A stretch of 64,000 nt of DNA from Rhodoflexus caldus (GCF_021206925.1 NZ_JAJPRF010000001.1:124001-188000); one strand, 5' to 3'; counted from the stretch's first letter, positions 51,256 through 60,786 are shown. Made by a program: numbers and translations. Notes: generated from the sequence alone by a model not told the origin.

Positions 51256-52299
51256 TTAATTGTAGGTAACGTAGTGCTCCCACTTTTCCAGCACGGCGCG
51301 GAAGTCGGCAGGCAACTCGGAGTCAAACTGCATGTACTGCTTGCTGACGGGATGCTCGAAGCCCAGCGACTTGGCATGAAGTGCCTGCCGCGGCATCAGA
51401 CTAAAACAGTTTTCCACAAAAGCGCGGTATTTTGAGAAAGGCGTACCTTTTAAAATCTGGTCGCCGCCGTAGGTAGCATCGTTAAACAACGGATGCCCCA
51501 AGTACTTCATGTGTGCCCTGATTTGATGGGTTCGCCCTGTTTCGAGTCGGCATTTCAGCAATGAGATATAGCGCAGCGATTGGATTACTTCGTAGTGCGT
51601 AACGGCATGTCGTCCGTATGGTGCCATATCGCCCTCATAAACCATGGTAATGCGGCGGTCTTTGGGGCTTCTGCCCAGCGGCGCATTGATAGTGCCTTTC
51701 GGCTCTTTGGGCTCTCCCCATACAAGGGCGTAGTAGGTGCGCTCGATAGTATGATGAAAAAACTGACGCGCCAAACTCATCATGGCGACTTCGGTTTTGG
51801 CAATTACCATCAGCCCGCTGGTATCCTTGTCTATGCGATGAACAAGCCCCGGGCGGCCTTCGTTGCCTTGCATTTCGGGCAATTGTTGGAAGTGATACAC
51901 TAAGGCATTGACCAGTGTACCTTCCCAATTGTTATAGCCCGGATGTACTACCATACCCGGCTCTTTGTTCAGCACAAGCACGTGTTCATCCTCAAAAACA
52001 ATATTGAGCGGAATGTTTTCAGGCTTCACCTCTCCGCTACGTGGCGGCTCGGGCAATGAAACGGTAATAACGTCCAACGGATGCACCTTGTAGTTAGGCT
52101 TAATCGGCTGATTATTGACCAGAATAAAGCCGTTGTGAATGGCATCCTGAATTTTACTGCGCGAAGCGTTGGGCAGGCGGTCGCATAAAAACTTGTCTAT
52201 GCGCAGCAAAGATTGCCCCTTGTCGGCCACAATGCGGTGGTGCTCAAACAGTGCGTCATCGTCCTGCTCACCCGCAAAATCGTTGATTTCCTCGCTCAT
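51256..52299 (-). CDS. RluA/RluD-family pseudouridine synthase
   Basis: A 347-residue enzyme that isomerises uridine in rRNA to pseudouridine. It has an N-terminal S4 RNA-binding domain (LRIDKFLCDRLPNASRSKIQ, about residues 32-85) and a catalytic domain with the RluA-type motif HRIDKDTSGLMVIAKT, whose Asp is the nucleophile, and GRTHQIRAHMKYLGHPLFND. The S4 plus catalytic layout matches RluD-like enzymes, but the specific rRNA site is not determinable. Its start overlaps the end of purK by 4 bp (ATGA), so it is translated together with it. Confidence 0.93.
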   Translation of the reverse strand: MSEEINDFAGEQDDDALFEHHRIVADKGQSLLRIDKFLCDRLPNASRSKIQDAIHNGFILVNNQPIKPNYKVHPLDVITVSLPEPPRSGEVKPENIPLNIVFEDEHVLVLNKEPGMVVHPGYNNWEGTLVNALVYHFQQLPEMQGNEGRPGLVHRIDKDTSGLMVIAKTEVAMMSLARQFFHHTIERTYYALVWGEPKEPKGTINAPLGRSPKDRRITMVYEGDMAPYGRHAVTHYEVIQSLRYISLLKCRLETGRTHQIRAHMKYLGHPLFNDATYGGDQILKGTPFSKYRAFVENCFSLMPRQALHAKSLGFEHPVSKQYMQFDSELPADFRAVLEKWEHYVTYN

Positions 52300-53468
52300 T
52301 GAATTACCTCCGATGATTGGGCAGCCGATTTTTTATTACTGATAATTTTTAGCCTTTGTTTCACCAAAGCTACTTTTTGAGGCAGTTCTTCCGTCGTATC
52401 GGCAAGGATGGTAACGTGCCCCATTTTGCGGAAAGGCTTGGTAATGGTTTTGCCGTAGAGGTGCACATAAACGCCCGAAAGCCCCAAGACTTTTTCCATG
52501 CCCTTGTAAACAGCCTCGCCCGTGTAGCCCGGTTCGCCGAGCAGGTTTACCATAGCGGCAGGACAGCGTGCGGCAGTATCGCCCAGCGGCAGGTTGAATA
52601 TGGCACGCAGCAATTGCTGATATTGCGACGTATAGTTGGCCTCTATGGTGTGATGCCCACTGTTGTGTGGGCGCGGTGCTACTTCGTTCACCAAAATTTC
52701 GCCGTCTTTGGTAAGGAACATTTCCACTGCCAACAAACCGACAAAGCCCATCGTTTTAACTACTTGCTCTGCTATTGTCTGCGCTTTGCGGGCAAGGTCA
52801 GCAGAAATATCGGCAGGTGCAAAAAGGTACTCTACCAGATTGTGTTCGGGATGAAAAACCATTTCCACTACAGGGAAAGCCTCCATCTGCCCCGAATGGT
52901 TGCGGGCAACCATTACAGCCAGTTCTTTTTCAAAATCAATTTGCTTCTCTAATACGCCCGGCGCATCAAATGCCTTTTCCCAATCGGCCGATGTGTTGAT
53001 TTTTTGCACACCGCGCCCGTCGTAACCTTCCTTGCCGAGCTTATGAACGGCAGGCAACATGTCGGCATACAGGCGGACATCCGTGCGTTTTTCCGTCAGT
53101 ACGAATGGTGCGGTAGGAATGTCGTGCGCCTTGTAAAACTGCTTTTGCAAGCGCTTGTCTTGAATCAGGCTAATCAGCTTGGGGTCAGGATAAACGGTTT
53201 TGCCTTGTGCCTGCAAGGTTTCCAATGCCTTTGTATTGACATTTTCAATCTCAATCGTGATGATATCTACATCCTGACCAAAGTTTACTACCGTTTGGTA
53301 GTCCGTCAGCGCACCGCAGACAAATTCGGATGCCAGCGAACGACACGGGGCATCGGGTGCGGGGTCTAACACTTTCACGTACACATTCCAATCGGCGGCG
53401 GCTTGAATCAACATTTTGCCCAACTGACCGCCTCCCAAAATACCTAACCGAATCTGCTTAAATGCCAT
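52296..53468 (-). CDS. purK: 5-(carboxyamino)imidazole ribonucleotide synthase
   Basis: PurK uses ATP and bicarbonate to carboxylate AIR to N5-CAIR in purine synthesis. It is an ATP-grasp enzyme of 390 aa. The N-terminal Rossmann motif is RLGILGGGQLGKMLIQAAAD; later blocks include GYDGRGVQKI and EVAPRPHNSGHHTIEANYTS, both characteristic of PurK. I start at the ATG at 53468, 7 residues after an in-frame start at 53489 whose extension is hydrophobic. PurE is not in the window. It overlaps the pseudouridine synthase gene by 4 bp. Confidence 0.96.
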   Translation of the reverse strand: MAFKQIRLGILGGGQLGKMLIQAAADWNVYVKVLDPAPDAPCRSLASEFVCGALTDYQTVVNFGQDVDIITIEIENVNTKALETLQAQGKTVYPDPKLISLIQDKRLQKQFYKAHDIPTAPFVLTEKRTDVRLYADMLPAVHKLGKEGYDGRGVQKINTSADWEKAFDAPGVLEKQIDFEKELAVMVARNHSGQMEAFPVVEMVFHPEHNLVEYLFAPADISADLARKAQTIAEQVVKTMGFVGLLAVEMFLTKDGEILVNEVAPRPHNSGHHTIEANYTSQYQQLLRAIFNLPLGDTAARCPAAMVNLLGEPGYTGEAVYKGMEKVLGLSGVYVHLYGKTITKPFRKMGHVTILADTTEELPQKVALVKQRLKIISNKKSAAQSSEVIQ

Positions 53469-53536
53469 GATGAAAAAAATGAAGCGCAAAGTTCCTCATT
53501 TTTCCTTACTTTACGCCCTGTTTATGTGCTTTTCAC

Positions 53537-54142
53537 ATGTTTATTGAGCCTTATCATCCTAACAAAACACCACACGGGTGGATTGAAGTTATTTGCGGGT
53601 CAATGTTTTCGGGCAAAACCGAGGAGCTGATTCGTCGGGTCAATCGGGCGCTGATAGCCCGCCAAAAAGTGGCTATTTTTAAGCCCGCCCTCGATGTGCG
53701 CTACGACGAAGTAAAAGTTGTTTCACACAACAAAACGGAAATCCACTCTAACCCCGTTCAAACTGCCAAAGAAATTCTGTTGGTAGGTCGCGACTGCGAT
53801 GTGATAGGTATAGACGAAGCCCAATTTTTTGACGAAGGATTGATTGAAGTCTGCGAAACCTTGGCGCGCCGCGGCAAAAGAGTGATTCTTTCAGGGTTGG
53901 ATATGGACTTTGAAGGTAAACCGTTTGGCGTAATGGCTCCGCTGATGGCTATTGCCGAGTTTGTTACCAAAGTGCACGCCATTTGTGTGCGTTGCGGCGG
54001 CATGGCTTCTTTCTCCTATCGTTTGAGTGCTTCGCGCGAGCGCCTACTGCTTGGCGAACAAGATGCCTACGAACCGCGCTGTCGCAGTTGCTTCCTCAAA
54101 GGGAAATCAGTTGCCGAAGGCGAAGGAAGAAGGGATAGCTAA
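53537..54142 (+). CDS. tdk: Thymidine kinase
   Basis: A 201-residue type II thymidine kinase that phosphorylates thymidine with ATP in the salvage path. The P-loop is CGSMFSGKTEELIRRV near residues 20-35. The lasso/active-site region has DEAQFFDEGLIEVCETLARR. A zinc site is seen as CVRCGG and the later CRSCFLKG, giving four Cys. Length and motifs are typical. It converges on nuoH with a 10-bp gap. Confidence 0.96.
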   Translation: MFIEPYHPNKTPHGWIEVICGSMFSGKTEELIRRVNRALIARQKVAIFKPALDVRYDEVKVVSHNKTEIHSNPVQTAKEILLVGRDCDVIGIDEAQFFDEGLIEVCETLARRGKRVILSGLDMDFEGKPFGVMAPLMAIAEFVTKVHAICVRCGGMASFSYRLSASRERLLLGEQDAYEPRCRSCFLKGKSVAEGEGRRDS

Positions 54143-54152
54143 ACGCTGCTTT

Positions 54153-55205
54153 TTAGAAAAGCAACTTTGTTAGGCTGCAAAGCAACAACAGCAGCAAGGC
54201 CGCGGGAGTCAGGTATTTCCAGCAAAGCGACATGAGTTGGTCTATTCGCAAACGCGGGTAAGTCCAGCGCACCCACATTTGCAGGCCAACCAGCAGTAAG
54301 CCTTTGCCAAGCAGCCAAAAAGCACCCCAAAGCCATGCGGAAATATGCCCGGGTGTGCCGCTTGTCCATTCGGCCAAGCGCAATTCCCCTACATTCGGGA
54401 GTGGCGTATTCCATGCACCAAAAAACAACACTGCCGAAAGCAGGCTGACCAACAACATCATGCCATACTCACTTAACATCAGGATGCCCCAGCGGAAACC
54501 CGCATACTCTGTCTGATAGCCTGCCACTAACTCCGATTCGGCTTCGGGCAAGTCAAAAGGAGCGCGGTTGCACTCTGCCAGCGAGGCTATAAAGAATATC
54601 AGAAATACAGGCAGCAACAGCGGGTAGCGAACCACATACCAACTGAAAACGCCGCCCCATGCGTTGCTTTCAATAGCAAAAATGCCTTGTTGCCATGCCA
54701 TTTCCTGCAAATTGAGCGTGCCTGCGCAAACGGCCACGCAAAGCACTGCCAACCCGAGCGGCACTTCATAAGATACGATTTGTGCCACCGAACGCATGGC
54801 ACCCAACATGGAAAACTTGTTGTTGCTCCCCCATCCGGCCATCAGAATGCCCATTACATCCAGCGAAACAATGGCAAGCAGCGCAAAAATGCCGGTAGCA
54901 CTTTCCGAGCCGATGCCCTGCGGCGCAAGAGGTATAAAACAGAACCCTGCAAACACCGAAGCGAAAATAACAAAAGGAGCAGCCCTGAAAAGCACGCCAT
55001 CTGCACCGCGCAGTACGATATCCTCCTTCTGCAACATTTTCAGCAGGTCGGCGACAGTTTGCAACAGCCCGTAGTAGCCTGTTTCCATCGGGCCGAGGCG
55101 GTCTTGAATAAATGCTGCCATTTTCCGCTCTGCATACACGGCAAAAACGGTGTAGAGTAACAAAAAGCCCAAGAAAAACAGAAAGAGCAGTATGGTGGTG
55201 GGCAT
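54153..55205 (-). CDS. nuoH: NADH-quinone oxidoreductase subunit H
   Basis: The membrane subunit of complex I at the quinone-binding end, 350 aa with about eight helices. The AERKMAAFIQDRLGP loop near residue 25 and FDLPEAESELVAGYQTEYAG near 220 are diagnostic. The other nuo genes are absent: it sits between tdk and a transposase gene, whereas in most genomes nuoH is inside a nuo operon. Either the operon is dispersed or the gene was moved. A transposon-like element lies just upstream. Confidence 0.93.
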   Translation of the reverse strand: MPTTILLFLFFLGFLLLYTVFAVYAERKMAAFIQDRLGPMETGYYGLLQTVADLLKMLQKEDIVLRGADGVLFRAAPFVIFASVFAGFCFIPLAPQGIGSESATGIFALLAIVSLDVMGILMAGWGSNNKFSMLGAMRSVAQIVSYEVPLGLAVLCVAVCAGTLNLQEMAWQQGIFAIESNAWGGVFSWYVVRYPLLLPVFLIFFIASLAECNRAPFDLPEAESELVAGYQTEYAGFRWGILMLSEYGMMLLVSLLSAVLFFGAWNTPLPNVGELRLAEWTSGTPGHISAWLWGAFWLLGKGLLLVGLQMWVRWTYPRLRIDQLMSLCWKYLTPAALLLLLLCSLTKLLF

Positions 55206-55243
55206 GGGTTAGGTGGTCAATCCGAATATAAAGGTTACAAATA

Positions 55244-55295
55244 TTCATCCGTCCATAGCGAATGGTTTGCAAACCATTCGCTATGGACGGATGAA
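55244..55295. repeat. Perfect 52-bp palindrome at the 3' end of the transposase gene
   Basis: A 26-bp perfect inverted repeat centred on TTTGCAAA (55266-55273), with outer arms TTCATCCGTCC / GGACGGATGAA. It ends 7 bp from the transposase stop. A related imperfect palindrome with the same core lies on the other side of the gene (55803-55842). Confidence 0.85.
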
Positions 55296-55302
55296 CGGAC
55301 GT

Positions 55303-55743
55303 TCACGTATGGGAGATATGTACAATTTGCCTGATTTTATTTAATTCATCCTCAAAGGAAATTTGCCTGTGGTGTACTTCCTGATGACTGATATAATTGC
55401 GCACAGCATCAACTTGTGAAGGACTAACGGTTAATGCCCCGTAGCCATCTTGCCAGCCGAATTCATCGCCGCAAAATCCTTTTTCTTTCACCCAAAAGTA
55501 GCTGTCCCGCTTAATATCTCTTACAATATCGCTTATGGCATATTGCGGCTTAGGTGATAACAGCAGGTGAACATGGTCTTCAATGCCGTTAATGAAGTCC
55601 AAATGATAGCCTTTTGTTTCGCAAAAATCTCTCATACGACCGTATAATTCCCATTTCCAAGCCCGCTGAATAAATGGTAAACGATGTTTGGTTGCCCATA
55701 TCAAATGGTACCACAAAGCCAGATAATTCTGCTGCTTGGACAT
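55303..55743 (-). CDS. IS200/IS605-like Y1 HUH transposase (TnpA/RAYT class)
   Basis: A 146-residue single-strand DNA transposase. The HUH pair is DHVHLLL (His57, His59), and the nucleophile is probably Tyr117 in VRNYISHQEVHH, with Gln121 in the expected position. Such enzymes nick hairpins at element ends. Related palindromes on both sides (52 bp and about 40 bp) sharing the TTTGCAAA core suggest that gene and palindromes form one unit, either an IS200-type element about 600 bp long or a RAYT with its REPs. No accessory TnpB is present. The reading frame is intact. Confidence 0.88.
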   Translation of the reverse strand: MSKQQNYLALWYHLIWATKHRLPFIQRAWKWELYGRMRDFCETKGYHLDFINGIEDHVHLLLSPKPQYAISDIVRDIKRDSYFWVKEKGFCGDEFGWQDGYGALTVSPSQVDAVRNYISHQEVHHRQISFEDELNKIRQIVHISHT

Positions 55744-55802
55744 GAGGCAAAAGCTATTTTTTCAATCTTCAGCGAAGAGAATTTCACAAATTTACAGGAA
55801 TA

Positions 55803-55842
55803 TATCCGTAGCGAAAGGTTTGCAAACTCTTTGCTACGGATA
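55803..55842. repeat. Imperfect palindrome on the 5' side of the transposase gene
   Basis: Pairing around TTTGCAAA (55819-55826) runs with a few mismatches to 55803 and 55842; outer arms read ATCCGTAGC / GCTACGGAT. It shares the ATCCGT, AGCGAA and GGTTTGCAAAC blocks with the palindrome at 55244-55295, so it is probably the partner end of the element. Confidence 0.75.
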
Positions 55843-55851
55843 ATGGCTAGG

Positions 55852-57234
55852 CTACAAAATATAACGGCTCAAATCGCGGTTTTGCACCAACGAGCTCAGG
55901 CGCTGCTGCACCATTTCCCGATTAACCACCAGTTTGGAGTTGGGCGGGATAGTATCGGGAACTTCAAACAAAAACTCGTTGAGCAGGTGGCTCATCACCG
56001 TATGCAAACGACGTGCGCCAATATTCTCTACTTCCGAATTGATGGCAAAAGCTACTTCTGCAATGGCTTCCAGCGCATCATCGGTAAAACTCAACTCTAC
56101 ATCCTCGGCAGCCAACAGCGCCTGATACTGCTTGGTAAGTGCGTTTTTTGGGGTTTTCAGAATCTGGTAAAAATCGGCTTGGCTGAGGCTTTGCAACTCT
56201 ACGCGGATAGGGAAACGCCCTTGCAGCTCGGGAATGAGGTCGGAAGGTTTGGATACATGAAAAGCCCCTGCCGCAATGAACAGGATGTGGTCGGTGTTGA
56301 TGATGCCGTATTTGGTATTGACTGCGCTACCTTCTACAATAGGCAGCAGGTCGCGCTGCACACCTTCGCGGCTTACATCGGGGCCGCCCGATTTACCGGA
56401 AGAGGATGCGATTTTGTCAATTTCATCAATGAATATAATGCCCACGTTTTCGGCTTTTTGCAGGGCAATCTGTTTTACTTCGTCCATATCAATCAGTTTG
56501 GACGATTCTTCTTCCATCAAGATCCGGCGTGCTTCGGCAATGGCTATTTTGCGTTTGCGGCTCTTTTTAGGCATCATGTTGCCTATCATTTCCTGCAAAT
56601 TCATCATGGAGACTTCATCAATAGCGCCGCCGATGATGCTCATGCCGCCTGTGTTGTTTTCTACTTCAATTTCTATTTTGCGGTCTTCCAGTTCGCCGTT
56701 GCGCAGTTTTTCGCGGAATCGCTCGCGGGTGCGCTCGTTGAGTTCCACGTCCGAATCGCTGACCTGAAAGCCTATTGTTCCTTCGGGCTGGCTGCGTTTT
56801 GACTTTACGGGCGGAATCAGCGCATCCAAAATGATTTCTTCCACCGCTTCGGCTGCTTTTTCCTGTACTTCGGCGCGCTTCTGCATCTTCACCATATTTA
56901 CGGCTTGCTCAGCCAAATCGCGCACCATGCTTTCCACGTCGCGGCCTACATAGCCCACTTCGGTAAACTTGGAGGCTTCTACTTTCACAAAAGGTGCATC
57001 GGCAAGTTTGGCCAAACGGCGGGCAATTTCGGTTTTACCCACGCCCGTGGCGCCAATCATTAGAATATTGTTGGGTACAATTTCGCGCTTCATATCGCCG
57101 GGGGCGTTCATGCGCCGCCAGCGGTTGCGCAGGGCTATGGCTACGTTGCGCTTGGCCTCGTGCTGCCCGATGATGTATTTATCTAATTCGGCAACGATTT
57201 GCTTCGGGGTCAGGTATTCGGGTTGTTCAAGCAT
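55852..57234 (-). CDS. hslU: HslU ATPase of the HslUV protease
   Basis: A AAA+ unfoldase of 460 aa that feeds proteins to the HslV peptidase. Walker A is MIGATGVGKTEIARRLAKLA near residues 55-74, followed by VEASKFTEVGYVGRDVESMV, the HslU signature. Walker B is GIIFIDEIDKIAS near 265, and sensor regions follow (RFPIRVELQSLSQADF). Length and order match HslU; hslV is not next to it and not in the window. The stop is 9 bp from the imperfect palindrome of the transposase element. Confidence 0.96.
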   Translation of the reverse strand: MLEQPEYLTPKQIVAELDKYIIGQHEAKRNVAIALRNRWRRMNAPGDMKREIVPNNILMIGATGVGKTEIARRLAKLADAPFVKVEASKFTEVGYVGRDVESMVRDLAEQAVNMVKMQKRAEVQEKAAEAVEEIILDALIPPVKSKRSQPEGTIGFQVSDSDVELNERTRERFREKLRNGELEDRKIEIEVENNTGGMSIIGGAIDEVSMMNLQEMIGNMMPKKSRKRKIAIAEARRILMEEESSKLIDMDEVKQIALQKAENVGIIFIDEIDKIASSSGKSGGPDVSREGVQRDLLPIVEGSAVNTKYGIINTDHILFIAAGAFHVSKPSDLIPELQGRFPIRVELQSLSQADFYQILKTPKNALTKQYQALLAAEDVELSFTDDALEAIAEVAFAINSEVENIGARRLHTVMSHLLNEFLFEVPDTIPPNSKLVVNREMVQQRLSSLVQNRDLSRYIL

Positions 57235-57270
57235 TGACTATCGGCTTTAACTATGGACAAAAATACAATA

Positions 57271-57302
57271 AAAAAGCCATCCTGAAATGGGACGGCTTTT
57301 TT
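57271..57302 (-). terminator. Terminator between secA and hslU
   Basis: The hairpin AAAAAGCC...TCC / GGA...GGCTTTTTT, with one internal mismatch, lies after the secA stop and just before hslU. On the minus strand it reads with a T run, so it ends the secA transcript. The gap also holds the 5' end of hslU. Confidence 0.75.
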
Positions 57303-57335
57303 GCTTTGCATGTATGCCCAACCGGCGGCAAGGGC

Positions 57336-60300
57336 TTACATGAGGATACACTTATTATCTTTCAGGTCTTGTTCAACGTTTTTGAACTTGGTTTCTACCA
57401 CCCGACCGTCCATATAGCGCACGGTTACTTTATCGTTGCGCCCCGGCAGTTTTTGTGAGATAACCGGCTTGGTAACTTCCACGTTTTGGCGGTTGGTCGT
57501 ACTGTAAGCAGTCTTGTTATCGCTGCGGGTGCTTACGGTTTCGGTTTGCGGCTTATTGGCCGAAAGTTTAGCCTGCTGCTGCCGTTGGCGATTCATGGCT
57601 GCCATGGCTTCCGCATTCTGCACGGCATTCTGTCCCTCGTCGTAAGGCATGGCGCGGAACAGGAAGGCCGTAATTTGCGAGTTCAGTTCGCCAATCAGGT
57701 TTTTAAACAACTCGAAGGCTTCAAACTTGTAAATCAACAGCGGGTCTTTCTGTTCCAAAGTGGCAAACTGTACCGACTGGCGCAGGTCGTCCATTTCGCG
57801 GAGGTGCTCTTTCCAGTACTGGTCAATCAGTGCGAGCGTAATCGCCTGCTCCATGTTCTGAATCATGGCCATACCGCCTGTTGCAACGGCCTGTTGCAGG
57901 TTGGTAACGATGTTAATCATTTTCCTGCCGTCGGTAAATGTCAATGCAACATCGCGGAATACGGCACCCTGCGTTTGGAAAGCATGGTTCAGTACAGGGA
58001 ACGTCATTTCTGCCAGATGCTTGTTCTTTGCCGTATAGCGCCCGTATACCTCATCATAAAGCATCTCGGCAATGGCAGCGGTGTTGTTTTTAGCAAAGCT
58101 CTCGGCTGTGATGGAAACAGTAAGGCCGAATTGTGAAAGCACCGCCAATTTGAAACCTTCGTAGTCGCCTTTGTTGTTCTCGGCAATTTCCTGACAGGTG
58201 TCGTAGAACATCGTCATGATGTCTAACGACAGACGCTCGCCAAAGAGTGCATTGCGGCGACGGCGATAAATCACCTCGCGCTGTGCATTCATTACGTCGT
58301 CGTATTCCAGCAGGCGTTTGCGCATACCGAAGTTGTTTTCTTCAACTTTCTTCTGGGCGCGCTCGATAGACTTGGTAATCATGGAGTGCTGGATTACTTC
58401 TCCCTCTTCCAAACCAAGCCTGTCCATAATGCCTGCAATGCGCTCTGAGCCGAAAAGGCGCATCAGTTCGTCTTCAAGGCTGACAAAGAATTGTGAAGAG
58501 CCCGGGTCGCCTTGACGGCCTGAACGACCGCGGAGCTGGCGGTCTACACGGCGGCTTTCGTGGCGCTCCGTACCAATAATTGCCAAACCGCCTGCCTGTT
58601 TGGCTTCGGGTGTAGGTTTAATGTCCGTACCGCGGCCTGCCATGTTGGTAGCAATTGTTACCGTGCCGGGGATACCCGCATTGGCAACAATCTCTGCTTC
58701 ACGGGCGTGCTGCTTGGCGTTCAGTACCTGATGCGGAATTTTGCGCAATTGCAGCATACGGCTGATAATTTCGGAGTTTTCTACCGAAGTAGTACCTACA
58801 AGCACCGGCCTTCCGGCTGCCACCAATTCCTGTATTTCTGCCACTACGGCGTTGTATTTCTCGCGAACGGTTTTGTAAACCTTGTCTTCATGGTCTTTGC
58901 GGATAACCGGCTTGTTGGTCGGTATTTCCACTACGTCCAATTTGTAGATTTCCCAGAACTCGCCTGCTTCGGTGCTTGCCGTACCGGTCATGCCGGCCAG
59001 TTTGTGGTACATGCGGAAGTAGTTCTGCAAGGTAATGGTAGCATAGGTTTGTGTAGACTCTTCTACCTTTACGTTTTCTTTGGCTTCCAATGCCTGATGC
59101 AGGCCGTCGGAGTAGCGGCGACCTTCCATCACACGGCCGGTCTGTTCATCTACAATTTTTACTTTGCCGTCCACCAAGATATAGTCCACATCGCGCTCGA
59201 AGAGTGTATAGGCTTTGAGCAGTTGGTTTACGCTGTGGATGCGCTGGTTCTTAACGGTGTAGTCGGCCAATACTTGGTCTTTAGCGCGCAGTTTATCGTC
59301 TTCGCTCAGCTCGGGGTTGGCATCTATGTTGGCTATTTCAACGCCGATATCGGGCAATACGAAGAAATGCGCATCTTCGCCCGCTTCGGTAATGAAATTG
59401 ATACCGTTTTGTGTCAGCTCTACCGAATTGTGTTTTTCATCAATTACGAAATAAAGCGGCTTGTCGGCTTCGGGCATCATTTTGGCGTTGTCTTGCAAGT
59501 AGAAGTTTTCTACTTTCTGCATTTTTGCTTTAATGCCCGGCTCGCTGAGGTATTTAATCAGCGGCTTGTTGTTGGGCAACCCTCTGTAAGCACGGAATAA
59601 TGCCAAACCGCCTTCTTCGTCTTTGCCTTCTGCCAATAATTTTTTGGCTTCGTTCAAAAACTTGATAGTCAGTTGCTTTTGGGCTTCTACTAATCGGCTG
59701 ATGCGTGGTTTGAGTTCGTAGTAGAGTTGCTCGTCTTCGCTGCCTGCGCCGACCGGCCCCGAAATAATGAGCGGCGTACGGGCATCGTCTATCAATACGG
59801 AGTCTACCTCGTCCACCATGGCGTAGTGGTGCTTGCGCTGCACCAATTCGGCCACCTCACGCGACATGTTATCGCGCAGGTAGTCAAAGCCAAACTCGTT
59901 GTTTGTGCCGTAGGTAATATCTGCCATGTAGGCACGACGGCGCATGGGTGTATTGGGTTGGTGCTTGTCTATGCAATCTACACGCATACCGTGGAACTCA
60001 AAAAGAGGCCCCATCCACTCGCTGTCGCGGCGTGCCAGATAGTCGTTTACGGTTACTATGTGTACTCCTTTACCACCCAAGGCGTTCAGGTAGGCGGGCA
60101 AAGTCGCTACAAGTGTTTTACCTTCACCGGTTGCCATCTCGGCAATTTTGCCTTGGTGCAACACAATGCCGCCGATAAGTTGCACATCGTAGTGCACCAT
60201 TTCCCACGTTACCAAATTGCCGGCAGCCATCCATTGGTTGTGCCAAATGGCTTTATCGCCATCAATGGTTACGCCTTGACGTGTGGCGGCAATTTCGTGG

Positions 60301-60719
60301 TCAAAAGGTGTGGCCGTTACAACCAATTGCTTGTTGGTAGTCCAGCGGAAAGCTGTTTCGCGCACAACGGCGAACGCTTCCGGAAGGATGTTCATCAGCA
60401 CTTCTTCCAGTTTTTTGTCGTGCTCTTTTTCCAGACGGTCTATCTGTTGGAAAATCTGTTCTTTTTCCTCGATATCCATCGTCGGATTTTCTGCCACTCG
60501 CCGGTGTAAATCTGCCAGTTGGCTTCCCAAATCGGACAATTCTCTTGCAATCAGCTCTTTAAAGGCAAAAGTTTTGCCCCGCAGTTCATCATCGCTCAAC
60601 GATTTGAGCTTGGCATATTCCTGATTGATGGAAGCAACCAGGGGATAAATTTGTTTCAGGTCGCGCTCGGACTTGGTGCCAAACAGTTTGGCGAAACCTT
60701 TGGTAAGAAAGTCTAACAT
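57336..60719 (-). CDS. secA: Preprotein translocase ATPase
   Basis: SecA drives secretory proteins through SecYEG. At 1127 aa it is longer than E. coli SecA (901). The order is standard: Walker A ATGEGKTLVATLPAYLNALG, then EFGFDYLRDNM, the Walker B region MVDEVDSVLIDDARTPLI, and the second ATPase domain with NMAGRGTDI and RQLRGRSGRQGDPG. The C-terminus ends KFKNVEQDLKDNKCILM and lacks the usual zinc-binding CxCxxxxxxxCH tail for SecB or lipid contact. A -7 box (TAACTTTG) lies upstream at 60787-60794. Confidence 0.96.
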   Translation of the reverse strand: MLDFLTKGFAKLFGTKSERDLKQIYPLVASINQEYAKLKSLSDDELRGKTFAFKELIARELSDLGSQLADLHRRVAENPTMDIEEKEQIFQQIDRLEKEHDKKLEEVLMNILPEAFAVVRETAFRWTTNKQLVVTATPFDHEIAATRQGVTIDGDKAIWHNQWMAAGNLVTWEMVHYDVQLIGGIVLHQGKIAEMATGEGKTLVATLPAYLNALGGKGVHIVTVNDYLARRDSEWMGPLFEFHGMRVDCIDKHQPNTPMRRRAYMADITYGTNNEFGFDYLRDNMSREVAELVQRKHHYAMVDEVDSVLIDDARTPLIISGPVGAGSEDEQLYYELKPRISRLVEAQKQLTIKFLNEAKKLLAEGKDEEGGLALFRAYRGLPNNKPLIKYLSEPGIKAKMQKVENFYLQDNAKMMPEADKPLYFVIDEKHNSVELTQNGINFITEAGEDAHFFVLPDIGVEIANIDANPELSEDDKLRAKDQVLADYTVKNQRIHSVNQLLKAYTLFERDVDYILVDGKVKIVDEQTGRVMEGRRYSDGLHQALEAKENVKVEESTQTYATITLQNYFRMYHKLAGMTGTASTEAGEFWEIYKLDVVEIPTNKPVIRKDHEDKVYKTVREKYNAVVAEIQELVAAGRPVLVGTTSVENSEIISRMLQLRKIPHQVLNAKQHAREAEIVANAGIPGTVTIATNMAGRGTDIKPTPEAKQAGGLAIIGTERHESRRVDRQLRGRSGRQGDPGSSQFFVSLEDELMRLFGSERIAGIMDRLGLEEGEVIQHSMITKSIERAQKKVEENNFGMRKRLLEYDDVMNAQREVIYRRRRNALFGERLSLDIMTMFYDTCQEIAENNKGDYEGFKLAVLSQFGLTVSITAESFAKNNTAAIAEMLYDEVYGRYTAKNKHLAEMTFPVLNHAFQTQGAVFRDVALTFTDGRKMINIVTNLQQAVATGGMAMIQNMEQAITLALIDQYWKEHLREMDDLRQSVQFATLEQKDPLLIYKFEAFELFKNLIGELNSQITAFLFRAMPYDEGQNAVQNAEAMAAMNRQRQQQAKLSANKPQTETVSTRSDNKTAYSTTNRQNVEVTKPVISQKLPGRNDKVTVRYMDGRVVETKFKNVEQDLKDNKCILM

Positions 60720-60786
60720 AGTAGTTTACAGGTGGTTCAAAAACGTGCCAAACAGCCACCCGACTGACATTTTGGCTGTGAACTCG

